This document shows positions 1 to 11,511 of a stretch of DNA of 42,618 bases, piece after piece (the first letter of the stretch is position 1; each line of letters opens with the position of its first letter). Below the pieces are notes generated by a model. It worked only from the letters and a program-made list of their open reading frames with translations. It had not been told where the DNA came from and did not search any database. Source of the stretch: Pantoea stewartii subsp. stewartii (GTDB lineage Bacteria; Pseudomonadota; Gammaproteobacteria; Enterobacterales; Enterobacteriaceae); the NCBI RefSeq assembly GCF_008801695.1, contig NZ_VZPF01000043.1:1-42618 (forward strand), given 5' to 3'. Position numbers and translations under genes: made by a program.

Positions 1-96
1 ACGTGGTTGCGTTACGTCATCGGTCATATACAGGACTGGCCGGTGAACCGGGTCCGCGATCTGCTGCCATGGAAGGTCGAGCTTCCCTCTGCCTGA
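1..96 (+). CDS. IS66-family transposase, C-terminal fragment
   Basis: The frame is open from base 1 to a TGA at 94-96. It contains the motif HIQDWPVNRVRDLLPW, which resembles the conserved C-terminal tail of IS66 transposases (usually of the form HI..hPvnrvdeLLPW). Only the tail is visible, so activity of the element cannot be judged. It runs towards metL and ends before the metL terminator. Confidence 0.72.
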   Translation, partial: TWLRYVIGHIQDWPVNRVRDLLPWKVELPSA

Positions 97-126
97 ACGT
101 CAATACGGTCTGAATGCGACGCTTAC
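1..126 (+). mobile_element. Right end of an IS66-family insertion sequence (partial)
   Basis: The first 96 bases encode the last 31 residues of an IS66-type transposase. They are followed by a likely terminal inverted repeat whose outward end, read on the minus strand, begins GTAAGCGTCGCATTCAG and finishes at base 126. IS66-family ends characteristically begin GTAA. The left part of the element lies outside the window, so the target duplication cannot be tested; the next eight bases, CGTTATGA, are the expected copy. The element stops about 70 bases beyond the metL stop codon. The family call rests on the transposase C-terminus plus the end sequence. Confidence 0.75.
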
Positions 127-156
127 CGTTATGACATCGGCGAGCAGAAACAGGGC

Positions 157-182
157 AAAAAAACAGGTGCCGGAGCACCTGT
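157..182 (-). terminator. Intrinsic terminator of metBL
   Basis: A perfect 8-bp stem, ACAGGTGC/GCACCTGT with a four-base loop, lies at 163-182. On the minus strand it is followed by a T tract (157-162). It sits 13 bases after the metL stop, so it ends the metB-metL transcript just before the IS66 end. Confidence 0.88.
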
Positions 183-194
183 GTTGAAACCTGT

Positions 195-2627
195 TTAGAG
201 GAGTTGCGCGAGGCGATTGATATCAGACTGTATCACGCCTGCCGTGACGTCACGACCCGCGCCAGGTCCGCGAATCACCAGAGGATTATCGCGGTACCAG
301 CGGCTGTCGATGGCAAACACATTATCGCAGGGCAGTAAGGCTGCCAGAGGATGCTCAGGACGAACGGCTTCCACACCCACACGTGCTTTGCCATTGGCAT
401 CAAACCGTGCCACGTAACGCAGGACCAGCCCCATTTCCTGAGCGGCTTCAAACCGTTGCAGCATCTGCTCGTTAAGTTCGTCACCGTTCTCGAAGAAATG
501 GTCGACGGATTCATCACAGTTCTGGGGCACCAGTGACTCGACGCGTACCTGATCGGGTTCAATGTTATAGCCCGCTTCACGGGCCAAAATGACCAGCTTA
601 CGCATCACATCCTCGCCAGACAGATCAACACGCGGATCCGGCTCGGTTAAGCCCTGCTGCCATGCCTGATCCACCAGTTCGGTAAAGGGCACCGACCCGT
701 CAAACTGCAGGAACAGCCAGGACAATGTGCCAGAGAAAATACCGCTAATCGACAGAATGGTATCGCCACTTTCACGCAGATCCCGCACCGTATGGTTGAT
801 GGGTAAACCTGCGCCTACGGTGGCGTTATATAACCAGTGACGCCCGGTTTTTTCGAAGGCATCGCGAATCTCACGCCAGGTTTGCGTATCGGACGCGCCC
901 GCAATCTTATTAGCGCTAATCACGTGGAAGCCATGACTGGCAAAATCCAGATACTGCTGTGCCAGTGGTTTACTGGCGGTGACGTCCAGCACCACAAGAT
1001 CATCGTAAGGATGCGCCCGCATCCACAGAAACAGCGATTCTTCATCACGTGTTTCCGCTTCATCGTCAAAGAAGGCCAGCGCGCGGCTGGCATCAAGCCC
1101 GTCATAGTTCAGCAGGCTGCGTTGACTGTCGACCACACCCGCCAGCACAAATTCAAAACCGGTTCGTGCTGACAAGGTTTCCTGCTCACGCGCAAACAGT
1201 TCCAGCCAGCGTGAGCCGATATTGCCTTTGCCAAACAGCATCAGGCCAATTCGCTTTTCGGCACGAAACAGGGAGCTGTGTAAGCCCTGAATTAAATGCT
1301 GCGTCGGCCCCACGCGCAGGACCGCCACCACGCTGATATGTTCTGGCGACTGACAAACAAACTCAACCGGCTGATCTTTCAACTGCTGCCAGAAACGGTG
1401 CGTATGCAACGGATTACGAGTTACGCCTGCTCCGACCAGCGCCACCAGCGCTAAGCCATCACGTAACTGTAAATGCCCGGGTAAGCCTGCGTCCTGTAAC
1501 AATGTGAAGGCGCTGTTAACCACTTCAGAGGTGTAACAGAGTTGCAGCAGCTGACGATCAGGATGAACGCCCATTGCCAGTGGGCGCATCTGCGCGCGCG
1601 TGAGCAACTGATCGATCTCTTTGCGCAGGAGCGTAAAATCGTGCTGCCCGGGAAGCTGGATTTCGACCAGACACACATCATCGTGACTGGTCACAATGCG
1701 TGCGCCCGTTCCGGAAGCGAGGACGCGCTCAATACGGGTTGAGCCCTGTTCTGGCTGATAGCTACAGCGCAACTGCAAATCGATGTCGCTGCCGGAAACG
1801 GGCTGTAAGGTGCGGGTATGCAGCACCGGTGCGGCGAGACGCGCCAGTTCACTGGCCTCATCAAGACGCAACAGCGGCAGCAGACAGGCATCAGAAACTT
1901 TACGTGGATCGGCACTGTAAACACCCGCCACATCACTCCAGATAGTGACGCGTCCCACACCGGCCAGCGCACCAATTTGTGTGGCGGAGTAATCAGAGCC
2001 ATTACGCCCCAGCAACACGGTTTCACCCGCATCGTTGGCGCAGATAAAGCCCGTCACCACGATACGTTTATGGGGATGCTGGGCCAGCAGCGTTTGTAAC
2101 AACGGCCAGGATTTTCCTTCATCAACCTGAGGCTGCGCGGCACGTTCTGCACGCAGAAAATCGCGCGCATCCAGCCAGCAGGCCTGCAGGTCGTGTTGAT
2201 TCAGCACAGCGGACATTAAACGTGCCGACCAGACTTCACCATGGCCCACGACTTCCGCATAAACCGCGTCGGTAACGGTACCATCGAGTAATCCGGCAAG
2301 CTTCTCAAGATCGCGAATAAAGGCCGATATTAAAGGTTCGGCGATTTCGGCAGGCAACAGGGCACTGATGAGCTCACTCTGATAACGACGTAATGTCTGC
2401 TGCACCTGATGCGCGGACAAGCGGTCACTCTGGCTCAGTTTCAGCCAGCTAATCAGCTGATTGGTCGTTGAACCTGCGGCTGAGACCACCATCATGTCGC
2501 CTGGCTGGCTGTAATCCGCCATGATGCTGGCAACACGCTGGTAGCAGCGTGCATCGGCAAGGCTGCTGCCACCAAACTTGTGGAGCTGTCTGTTGTTTGG
2601 CGTTCCTGCGCCTGCTGAAATCGTCAT
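195..2627 (-). CDS. metL: Bifunctional aspartate kinase II / homoserine dehydrogenase II
   Basis: This protein carries out the first and third steps of the aspartate pathway leading to methionine: phosphorylation of aspartate and NAD(P)H-dependent reduction of aspartate semialdehyde to homoserine. At 810 residues it matches E. coli MetL in length. The kinase half starts with KFGGSS at residues 17-22 and has LLGRNGSDYSAT near residue 210. The dehydrogenase half has the nucleotide-binding LFGKGNIGSR near residue 465 and NATVGAGLP and the TEPDPR region further on. The gene lies 2 bases downstream of metB and should be co-transcribed from the MetJ-controlled promoter. In E. coli metF follows metL; here the IS66 end lies there instead. 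Confidence 0.98.
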   Translation of the reverse strand: MTISAGAGTPNNRQLHKFGGSSLADARCYQRVASIMADYSQPGDMMVVSAAGSTTNQLISWLKLSQSDRLSAHQVQQTLRRYQSELISALLPAEIAEPLISAFIRDLEKLAGLLDGTVTDAVYAEVVGHGEVWSARLMSAVLNQHDLQACWLDARDFLRAERAAQPQVDEGKSWPLLQTLLAQHPHKRIVVTGFICANDAGETVLLGRNGSDYSATQIGALAGVGRVTIWSDVAGVYSADPRKVSDACLLPLLRLDEASELARLAAPVLHTRTLQPVSGSDIDLQLRCSYQPEQGSTRIERVLASGTGARIVTSHDDVCLVEIQLPGQHDFTLLRKEIDQLLTRAQMRPLAMGVHPDRQLLQLCYTSEVVNSAFTLLQDAGLPGHLQLRDGLALVALVGAGVTRNPLHTHRFWQQLKDQPVEFVCQSPEHISVVAVLRVGPTQHLIQGLHSSLFRAEKRIGLMLFGKGNIGSRWLELFAREQETLSARTGFEFVLAGVVDSQRSLLNYDGLDASRALAFFDDEAETRDEESLFLWMRAHPYDDLVVLDVTASKPLAQQYLDFASHGFHVISANKIAGASDTQTWREIRDAFEKTGRHWLYNATVGAGLPINHTVRDLRESGDTILSISGIFSGTLSWLFLQFDGSVPFTELVDQAWQQGLTEPDPRVDLSGEDVMRKLVILAREAGYNIEPDQVRVESLVPQNCDESVDHFFENGDELNEQMLQRFEAAQEMGLVLRYVARFDANGKARVGVEAVRPEHPLAALLPCDNVFAIDSRWYRDNPLVIRGPGAGRDVTAGVIQSDINRLAQLL

Positions 2628-2629
2628 GG

Positions 2630-3790
2630 TTAATCCTCTGCTGCGATCCGGAATGCATTATCCAAATCGGCAATTAAATCTTCGTGGTCTTCAATCCCCA
2701 CAGAAATACGGAGCAATGTTTCAGAAATACCTGCTGCGGCACGGGCTTCTGCAGACATGCCAGCGTGCGTCATGGTCGCGGTATGCGAGATTAAGCTCTC
2801 AACGCCACCCAGTGATTCAGCCAGCGTAAACAGTTCAAGCGCTTTCAGGAAACGACGCAAACGCGCTTCATCGCCATCGAGTTCGAAACTGAGCATGGCG
2901 CCAAACCCACGCTGCTGACGCGCAGCGACTTCATGCCCGGCATTTTCTGGCAGAGAAGGATGATACAACTTTTTCACCAGGGGCTGCTGCTTCAGATAAG
3001 CAACAATTTCTAACGCATTACGCTGAGCAGCGGCCATACGCGGCCCCAGCGTACGCATACCACGTAACAGCAGGTAGCTGTCAAAAGCGGAACCGGTCAC
3101 GCCAATATTATTCGCCCACCACGCCAGATCGGTCGCGACCTGAGGATCTTTGGCAATGACAGCGCCAGCCACGACATCGGAGTGCCCGTTTAAATATTTG
3201 GTACAGGAGTGAATAACCAGATCTGCGCCCAGCGCCAGCGGGTTTTGCAGCGTCGGACTCATAAAGGTGTTGTCCACAACGCTTACTGCGCCTACTTTGC
3301 GCGCGGCGTCGCAGATGGCCGCGATATCGACGACACGCAGCAGCGGGTTACTGGGGCTTTCTACTAATACGAGCTGAGGTTTCTCGTCCAGCGCAGCCTG
3401 TAGCGCGGCACTGTCGCCTTGATCGACAAACTTCACCCGATAAGCACCGCGCTTGCTTAAACTATCGAACAGACGGTAGCTGCCGCCATAGCAGTCGTGC
3501 GGTGCCACCAGCAAATCGCCAGGCTTCAGGAAAACCGTTGTGACCAGATGAATGGCGGACATGCCGGTATTAGTCAATACCGCGCCCGCCCCGCCTTCCA
3601 GCTCTGCCAGCGCGCGTTGCACAACGTCGCGCGTAGGATTACCACGACGAGAATAATCGTGGGCTCGCGGCTCATTGAAATCATGGAAGTTATAGGTGCT
3701 GGAAAGGTGGATGGGCGGGACAACGCATCCATATTGCTCGTCGTCATTCAAACCGCTGCGCACTGCGATGGTTGCCTGTTTACGCGTCAT
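2630..3790 (-). CDS. metB: Cystathionine gamma-synthase
   Basis: This PLP enzyme joins O-succinylhomoserine and cysteine to make cystathionine in methionine synthesis. I chose the ATG at 3788-3790, giving 386 residues beginning MTRKQATIAV, the E. coli start and length; an upstream in-frame ATG would add 13 unrelated residues. Typical Cys/Met-metabolism PLP-family motifs are present: SRRGNPTRDV, the aromatic TNTGMSAIH segment, and HSCTKYLNGHSD with the cofactor lysine near residue 198. It is the first gene of the metBL operon, divergent from metJ, with met boxes directly upstream. Confidence 0.97.
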   Translation of the reverse strand: MTRKQATIAVRSGLNDDEQYGCVVPPIHLSSTYNFHDFNEPRAHDYSRRGNPTRDVVQRALAELEGGAGAVLTNTGMSAIHLVTTVFLKPGDLLVAPHDCYGGSYRLFDSLSKRGAYRVKFVDQGDSAALQAALDEKPQLVLVESPSNPLLRVVDIAAICDAARKVGAVSVVDNTFMSPTLQNPLALGADLVIHSCTKYLNGHSDVVAGAVIAKDPQVATDLAWWANNIGVTGSAFDSYLLLRGMRTLGPRMAAAQRNALEIVAYLKQQPLVKKLYHPSLPENAGHEVAARQQRGFGAMLSFELDGDEARLRRFLKALELFTLAESLGGVESLISHTATMTHAGMSAEARAAAGISETLLRISVGIEDHEDLIADLDNAFRIAAED

Positions 3791-3848
3791 AGGGCTAACT
3801 GTTCCTGAAGTGAGAAATAAACTGACCACAGGATATCAGCTTACATTT

Positions 3849-3888
3849 AGACGTCAATACATCTGGACATCCAAATGTCTTTGCGTAT
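3849..3888. promoter_or_regulatory. MetJ operator: tandem met boxes
   Basis: Five contiguous 8-mers read AGACGTCA, ATACATCT, GGACATCC, AAATGTCT and TTGCGTAT. The MetJ consensus is AGACGTCT, and cooperative binding to adjacent 8-bp boxes is the known mode of action. The array begins 59 bases upstream of the metB start in the metB-metJ divergent region, so MetJ with S-adenosylmethionine should repress metBL and probably its own gene. Confidence 0.9.
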
Positions 3889-4059
3889 AGATTGAGCATG
3901 GCCGCAATAACCGCTAAAATTATGCGCCCATGCTGGCGTTCAACCCATTTTCTTCCTGTGTTGGACGAAGAAACCCGCCAGAGAAGGGGTCCGGTAGAAG
4001 AAAATCAGGCATAATCGGCTGATTTCGTAACTTTTAACTTTTATTGATTAAGGTATCCC

Positions 4060-4377
4060 ATGGCTGAATGGAACGGCGAATATATCAGCCCGTACGCTGA
4101 GCACGGCAAGAAGAGCGAACAGGTTAAAAAAATCACGGTTTCTATTCCGTTGAGCGTGTTAAAGATTTTGACTGACGAACGGACACGTCGTCAGGTGAAT
4201 AACCTGCGCCATGCGACCAACAGTGAGCTCCTGTGCGAAGCCTTCTTGCATGCTTTTACCGGACAACCGTTACCAAATGATGTCGATTTGCGTAAAGAAC
4301 GTAACGACGAAATCCCGGAAGAAGCGAAGAAAATTATGCGCGAGATGGGCATTGACCCGGACACCTGGGAATACTGA
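4060..4377 (+). CDS. metJ: Methionine repressor MetJ
   Basis: A ribbon-helix-helix repressor that uses S-adenosylmethionine as corepressor and controls the met regulon. The 105-residue product equals E. coli MetJ in length and is nearly identical along it. The DNA-contacting beta strand [11 protein letters not shown] lies at about residues 22-32, followed by the helices with [22 protein letters not shown]. It is transcribed away from metB across a 269-base divergent region holding the met boxes. A strong terminator follows. Confidence 0.98.
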   Translation: MAEWNGEYISPYAEHGKKSEQVKKITVSIPLSVLKILTDERTRRQVNNLRHATNSELLCEAFLHAFTGQPLPNDVDLRKERNDEIPEEAKKIMREMGIDPDTWEY

Positions 4378-4390
4378 GTCAGCCAGACAT

Positions 4391-4419
4391 AAAAAAACCC
4401 AGCCTGAGCTGGGTTTTTC
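4391..4419. terminator. Bidirectional terminator between metJ and rpmE
   Basis: The stem AACCCAGC/GCTGGGTT with loop CTGA (4396-4415) is flanked by seven A on the left and a run of five T on the right, so it can act on both strands. It serves metJ from the left and probably rpmE from the right. Confidence 0.88.
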
Positions 4420-4451
4420 TTGCCGCCGAACAAATGTTCGAATGCCGTTTC

Positions 4452-4667
4452 TTATTTTTTGGTGCCTGGCACGCTGAAACGCTTGTTGAAGCGGTCAACG
4501 CGGCCACCAGTGGCAACTTCACGCTGCTTACCGGTGTAGAACGGGTGGCACTTACCACAAACGTCCAGGTTCAGTTCGTGAGTCAGCGTAGAGCGAGTGT
4601 GAATCACGTTACCGCAAGTACAGTTGATGGTAACTGCTTCGTATTTAGGGTGAATACCTTGTTTCAT
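4452..4667 (-). CDS. rpmE: 50S ribosomal protein L31 (zinc-binding type)
   Basis: A 71-residue protein (E. coli L31 has 70) starting [12 protein letters not shown]. It keeps the four zinc-ligand cysteines as CTC near residues 16-18 and CGKC near 37-40, so it is the zinc-containing C+ paralogue rather than YkgM/RpmE2. The C-terminus [11 protein letters not shown] is the conserved family end. Another ATG lies 12 bases upstream in frame, but the chosen start matches the family N-terminus. It is divergent from priA with a 224-base leader/promoter region. Confidence 0.96.
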   Translation of the reverse strand: MKQGIHPKYEAVTINCTCGNVIHTRSTLTHELNLDVCGKCHPFYTGKQREVATGGRVDRFNKRFSVPGTKK

Positions 4668-4858
4668 GGGAAACCTCATAGAAGGCCGTGTCGCTCTCCG
4701 CGCTAGGACGAAACCTGCGCAGCACCACACGCGATTGAACATTAATGGTGTACTCCGGTAAGGTCTTTCCTACCGAAGGCGGCATATTATACAGGCTAAT
4801 GTTTGCTGCTGCAAATGTCGCCTGAGATATCCGTCCTGTGCGCCAGCGTGTACACTAA

Positions 4859-7087
<2,229 letters not shown>

Positions 7088-7248
7088 GGCCGGCCAGGTT
7101 GCGAGCGGGATCGAAATACGTCGCATAAGTCACAATTTTTATGCAAATTAAGTAACAGCCTTGTTGGCCAATCGATAACAATAGTGCCCGGCTTGTTTTT
7201 ATACCCGTCGATACGAACGTTGAATGCGCGATTACGCATCAGGAGCAT

Positions 7249-8286
7249 GTGTTGGATCAGAATCAACCGCCGGCCGCCGCCACCATGAAAGACGTCGCAG
7301 AAAAAGCCGGCGTCTCCACTGCTACCGTGTCGCGTGCGCTGATGAATCCCGAAAAAGTCTCTTCGGCCACCCGTCAAAAGGTGGAACAGGCCGTCGCGGC
7401 CGTAGGCTATGCGTCGCAAAGCATGACACGACATTCCCGGCGCAACGACACACAAACGATTTTGTTGATCGTCCCCAATATCTGCGATCCCTTTTTCAGC
7501 GACATTATTCGCGGCGTTGAAGTCGCCGCCTCAGAAGCCGGTTATCTCGTGCTTATCGGCGATTGTGCGCATCAGAAACCGCAGGCGTGGACATTTCTCA
7601 ACCTGATACTGACACGTCAGATTGATGGCATGGTGCTGCTGGGCGCGCAGTTGCCTTTTGACGTCAGCCCGGACGAACAACGTAATCTTCCGCCCATGGT
7701 GATGGCGATTGAGTTCGATCCCGAGATGTCGTTGCCGACGGTGAATATCGACAATCTTACCGCCTCATTTGTTGCCGTTAACCATCTGCTGGAGTTAGGC
7801 CATAAACGCATCGCCTGCCTGGCCGGTCCGGAAGATGTCGCCCTGTGTCAGTATCGTCTGCAGGGCTACGTACAGGCGTTACGACGCAGCGGGATTAGCG
7901 TCGATCCGACCTGTATTGTTCGGGGAGATTTCACTTTCGAATCAGGTGTGGCCGCGATCAATCAGCTCATGACCTTAGCCGAGCCCCCGCAGGCCCTGTT
8001 TTGTCACAGCGATATCATGGCCATCGGTGCCATCAGTCAGGCAAAAAAACTGGGCTTACGTGTGCCGGAAGACCTGTCCGTGGTGGGATTCGATGACATC
8101 GAGCTGTCGCGCTACTGCGAACCGCCGCTGACCACGGTGAAACAACCCTGTTTTGACATTGGCCGGGAAGCGGTGCTGCTACTGCTGAACGAACTTCAGG
8201 GGAAAGGCACGCGGAGCGGGTCAAAGTTACTCGACGCAGAATTAGTGATACGCGGTAGCACAACATTGGCAAAAATGGGGCGTTGA
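7249..8286 (+). CDS. cytR: LacI-family transcriptional repressor CytR
   Basis: Represses nucleoside uptake and catabolism genes together with CRP, and is induced by cytidine. A LacI helix-turn-helix, MKDVAEKAGVSTATVSRALM, starts near residue 13, followed by a periplasmic-binding-protein-like effector domain. The predicted length of 345 is close to E. coli (341). The start is uncertain: AGGAG at 7241-7245 is only three bases from GTG 7249 but six from TTG 7252, so TTG may be the true start. An ATG at 7247 is out of frame. Either choice changes one residue only. Confidence 0.95.
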   Translation: MLDQNQPPAAATMKDVAEKAGVSTATVSRALMNPEKVSSATRQKVEQAVAAVGYASQSMTRHSRRNDTQTILLIVPNICDPFFSDIIRGVEVAASEAGYLVLIGDCAHQKPQAWTFLNLILTRQIDGMVLLGAQLPFDVSPDEQRNLPPMVMAIEFDPEMSLPTVNIDNLTASFVAVNHLLELGHKRIACLAGPEDVALCQYRLQGYVQALRRSGISVDPTCIVRGDFTFESGVAAINQLMTLAEPPQALFCHSDIMAIGAISQAKKLGLRVPEDLSVVGFDDIELSRYCEPPLTTVKQPCFDIGREAVLLLLNELQGKGTRSGSKLLDAELVIRGSTTLAKMGR

Positions 8287-8442
8287 TACAGAAAATGTTC
8301 CGCTATTTTCAGGAGATTCTTAGGGCTATCATTGCTGGTCAAAGTTCCAGCCCTTAAGTAACATGGCGGGCTCCTTGCCGGGCGTGTGGTAACAACGGAT
8401 TCGCCCACATGGCATCATATTTTGAAGGGTATCAGGACGAGA

Positions 8443-9384
8443 GTGGCACAAAAAGATTATGTAGGCCGCGGGCGTTCAACAGGGACGCGTCGCAAGAAAA
8501 GCCCCAGCCGTGGTAAAAAAACGAAAAGCGGTTCAGGCACCTCTAAACTTATGATTGTACTGGCGGTGGCTGTATTAGTGACCTTTGCCGGTGGTTTATG
8601 GTTCCTTGCGCATCATAAGAAGGAAGATGTGCCGGTCATTACGGATCATAAAGCCAACGGTAATGGCTTGCCGCCCAAGCCTGAAGAACGCTGGAAATAC
8701 ATAAAAGAGCTTGAAAATCGTCAGGTTACCGTTCCAACGCCCAGCGAACCAACCTCGGGTGGCGAAGTCCAGTCACATACCCAGTTGACGGATGAGCAAC
8801 GTCAGTTGCTGGAACAAATGCAGGCAGATATGCGCCAACAGCCTACCCAGTTGAACGAAGTCCCGTGGAACGAGCAAACCCCGGCACAGCGGCAGCAAAC
8901 GCTGCAACATCAACAACAGGTTCAGCAATACCAGCATCAACAACAGGTGCAACAATTCCAGCGTCAGCAACAGCAGGTGCAGCAACGTCAGCAACAGGTA
9001 CAACAGCCGCGTCAGCAGATTCAGGAACAACATACGCAGCGCCAGCAACAGCAGAATACCCAGCAGCAGTCACAACCTGCGCCGGTGACACGCGAACCTA
9101 CCGCCCAGCCTAAGACACAGGATACGGCAAAAACGAAACCTGCTGAAAAAGCGGCATCGCAACGCTGGATGGTGCAGTGCGGTTCGTTCAAGGGAACAGA
9201 ACAGGCTGAATCCGTGCGTGCTGCCCTGGCGTTCGAAGGTTTTGAAAGTCGCCTCACCTCCGGCGGCGGCTGGAACCGTGTGGTGGTCGGGCCCTTTAAA
9301 GATCGGGCCAGTGCCGACAGTACGCTGAAACGTCTGCGTGCGTCAGGCCATTCCGGCTGCATTCCGCTCGCCATTGGGGGTTGA
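8443..9384 (+). CDS. ftsN: Cell division protein FtsN
   Basis: An essential late divisome protein that activates septal peptidoglycan synthesis. The GTG at 8443 is preceded by AGGA at five bases and gives [11 protein letters not shown], the family N-terminus; total 313 residues (E. coli 319). It has a basic cytoplasmic tail, one membrane segment at about 36-56, the helical region [21 protein letters not shown], a long glutamine-rich periplasmic linker at roughly 140-215, and a C-terminal SPOR domain of about 75 residues (RWMVQCGSF... to the end) that binds denuded septal glycan. The linker is almost pure Q/R/H/V in its middle, more biased than in E. coli. Confidence 0.96.
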   Translation: MAQKDYVGRGRSTGTRRKKSPSRGKKTKSGSGTSKLMIVLAVAVLVTFAGGLWFLAHHKKEDVPVITDHKANGNGLPPKPEERWKYIKELENRQVTVPTPSEPTSGGEVQSHTQLTDEQRQLLEQMQADMRQQPTQLNEVPWNEQTPAQRQQTLQHQQQVQQYQHQQQVQQFQRQQQQVQQRQQQVQQPRQQIQEQHTQRQQQQNTQQQSQPAPVTREPTAQPKTQDTAKTKPAEKAASQRWMVQCGSFKGTEQAESVRAALAFEGFESRLTSGGGWNRVVVGPFKDRASADSTLKRLRASGHSGCIPLAIGG

Positions 9385-9421
9385 AACCCGTCAAACCCGC
9401 CCCATATCTGTCTGCATGATC

Positions 9422-9449
9422 CTCCGCGCCTTGTGCGCGGAGCTTTTTT
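9422..9449 (+). terminator. Intrinsic terminator after ftsN
   Basis: The stem CTCCGCGC/GCGCGGAG with a five-base loop (9422-9442) is followed by CTTTTTT. It separates ftsN from the hslVU operon. Confidence 0.88.
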
Positions 9450-9472
9450 CCGACAGTAAAAGGGGTCTGCCC

Positions 9473-10003
9473 GTGACAACAATAGTAAGTGTTCGACGCA
9501 ACGGCCAGGTAGTGATTGGCGGTGATGGCCAGGCTACGCTCGGTAATACCGTAATGAAAGGCAACGTTAAAAAAGTGCGTCGTCTTTACAACGATAAAGT
9601 CATTGCTGGCTTCGCTGGCGGTACCGCCGATGCCTTTACCCTGTTTGAACTCTTCGAACGTAAACTTGAAATGCATCAGGGCCATCTGGTGAAAGCGGCC
9701 GTTGAGCTGGCGAAAGACTGGCGCACCGATCGGATGTTGCGCCGTCTTGAAGCGCTACTGGCGGTGGCCGATGAATCCGCCTCGCTGATTATCAGTGGTA
9801 ATGGTGACGTCATTCAGCCTGAAAACGATCTTATTGCCATCGGTTCAGGCGGTCCCTTCGCTCAGGCGGCGGCGCGCGCACTCCTAGAGAATACAGAGCT
9901 GGGCGCACGTGACATCGTTGAGAAATCGCTGAATATCGCTGGCGATATTTGTATCTACACTAACCACAACGTTAATTTTGAAGAATTAACGTCTAAGTCG
10001 TAA
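9473..10003 (+). CDS. hslV: ATP-dependent protease HslVU, peptidase subunit HslV (ClpQ)
   Basis: A proteasome-related threonine peptidase that forms two hexameric rings capped by HslU. The GTG at 9473, preceded by AGGGG, gives 176 residues starting [11 protein letters not shown], identical in length to E. coli. The catalytic threonine is residue 2, exposed by removal of the initiator methionine. The motifs [15 protein letters not shown] and [15 protein letters not shown] are typical. hslU begins 10 bases after the stop, forming the standard two-gene operon. I saw no sigma-32 promoter that I could call with confidence. Confidence 0.98.
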   Translation: MTTIVSVRRNGQVVIGGDGQATLGNTVMKGNVKKVRRLYNDKVIAGFAGGTADAFTLFELFERKLEMHQGHLVKAAVELAKDWRTDRMLRRLEALLAVADESASLIISGNGDVIQPENDLIAIGSGGPFAQAAARALLENTELGARDIVEKSLNIAGDICIYTNHNVNFEELTSKS

Positions 10004-10013
10004 GGATTTAACC

Positions 10014-11351
10014 ATGTCTGAAATGACTCCACGCGAAATCGTCAGCGAACTGAACCGCTTTATCATTGGTCAGGACAGCGCCAAGCGCGCCGTGGCCATC
10101 GCGCTGCGTAATCGCTGGCGCCGTATGCAGCTTGATGAAGAGTTGCGTCACGAAGTGACACCGAAAAACATTCTCATGATCGGCCCGACCGGTGTAGGTA
10201 AAACGGAAATTGCTCGCCGACTGGCAAAACTGGCTAACGCCCCCTTCATCAAGGTGGAAGCCACCAAGTTCACCGAAGTGGGTTATGTCGGTAAAGAAGT
10301 CGACTCCATCATTCGCGACCTGACGGACTCCGCGATTAAAATGGTGCGCAGCCAGGCCATTGAGAAGAACAAATACCGCGCAGAAGAAATGGCGGAAGAG
10401 CGCATCCTGGATGTCCTCATCCCGCCGGCAAAAAATAACTGGGGACAGGCTGAACACACCAGTGAGCCCTCATCTGCGCGTCAGTCTTTCCGTAAGAAGC
10501 TGCGTGAAGGCCAGCTTGATGATAAAGAAATCGAGATCGACTTAGCCGTAACAGGGCCGGGTGTAGAAATCATGGCACCGCCGGGCATGGAAGAGATGAC
10601 CAGCCAGCTACAGTCCATGTTCCAGAATCTGGGTGGTCAAAAGCAAAAGCCACGCAAACTCAAAATCAAAGAAGCGATGAAGCTGTTGATTGAAGAGGAA
10701 GCGGCTAAGCTGGTTAACCCGGAAGAACTGAAACAGGATGCCATCGACGCGGTTGAACAGCACGGCATCGTCTTCATCGATGAGATCGATAAGATCTGTA
10801 AACGCGGCGGCCAGAACGCCGGTGGCCCCGATGTTTCGCGCGAAGGTGTCCAGCGCGACCTGCTGCCACTGGTAGAGGGCTGTACCGTGTCGACAAAGCA
10901 TGGCATGGTTAAAACTGACCATATCCTGTTTATCGCCTCGGGCGCATTCCAGGTGGCCAGCCCGTCTGATTTGATTCCTGAGCTACAGGGCCGTTTACCG
11001 ATTCGCGTTGAACTGCAGGCGCTGACGGTCAATGATTTCGAGCGCATTCTGACTGAACCGAATGCCTCCGTCACCGTACAGTACAAAGCGCTGATGAATA
11101 CCGAAGGCGTGAACATTCACTTCACCGACGATGGTATTCGCCGTATCGCGGAAGCGGCCTGGCAGGTCAACGAAACGACCGAAAACATCGGTGCGCGTCG
11201 TCTGCATACCGTGCTGGAGCGCCTGATGGAAGATATTTCTTACGATGCCAGCGATCGCAGTGGAGAGTCCGTAACCATTGATGCTGATTACGTCGGCAAG
11301 CATCTGGATGAACTGGTTGCAGATGAAGATTTAAGCCGCTTTATTCTGTAA
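10014..11351 (+). CDS. hslU: ATP-dependent protease HslVU, ATPase subunit HslU (ClpY)
   Basis: An AAA+ unfoldase that feeds substrates to HslV. It has 445 residues (E. coli 443), Walker A GPTGVGKT at 57-64 and Walker B VFIDEID near 256. The intermediate (I) domain lies between them, and the C-terminal EDLSRFIL inserts into HslV to activate it. A small glycine-rich insertion (GGQNAGG) follows Walker B compared with E. coli as I recall it. In E. coli menA follows; here only a terminator and a short spacer precede rraA. Confidence 0.98.
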   Translation: MSEMTPREIVSELNRFIIGQDSAKRAVAIALRNRWRRMQLDEELRHEVTPKNILMIGPTGVGKTEIARRLAKLANAPFIKVEATKFTEVGYVGKEVDSIIRDLTDSAIKMVRSQAIEKNKYRAEEMAEERILDVLIPPAKNNWGQAEHTSEPSSARQSFRKKLREGQLDDKEIEIDLAVTGPGVEIMAPPGMEEMTSQLQSMFQNLGGQKQKPRKLKIKEAMKLLIEEEAAKLVNPEELKQDAIDAVEQHGIVFIDEIDKICKRGGQNAGGPDVSREGVQRDLLPLVEGCTVSTKHGMVKTDHILFIASGAFQVASPSDLIPELQGRLPIRVELQALTVNDFERILTEPNASVTVQYKALMNTEGVNIHFTDDGIRRIAEAAWQVNETTENIGARRLHTVLERLMEDISYDASDRSGESVTIDADYVGKHLDELVADEDLSRFIL

Positions 11352-11376
11352 CACTCCGCGTCCATGCGTTGTATCA

Positions 11377-11405
11377 AAGCCCAGACATTACGTCTGGGCT
11401 TTTTT
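11377..11405 (+). terminator. Intrinsic terminator of hslVU
   Basis: The perfect 10-bp stem AAGCCCAGAC/GTCTGGGCTT with loop ATTAC is followed by a run of T. It lies 25 bases after the hslU stop. Confidence 0.92.
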
Positions 11406-11511
11406 CTGCATGCGCTTGATGCAGGACCGTTTTTTTACGGTTGATGATTTTGCCAACAATTAGCATAAAGCGATATACTTAGCGCTCCTGTGGCAAACAG
11501 ACGAAACCCTT

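Noticed and set aside
8773..9113. Several frames antisense or shifted over the ftsN glutamine-rich linker, rich in leucine or alanine
   Set aside because: They are low-complexity shadows of the CAG-rich repeat and match no protein that I recognise.
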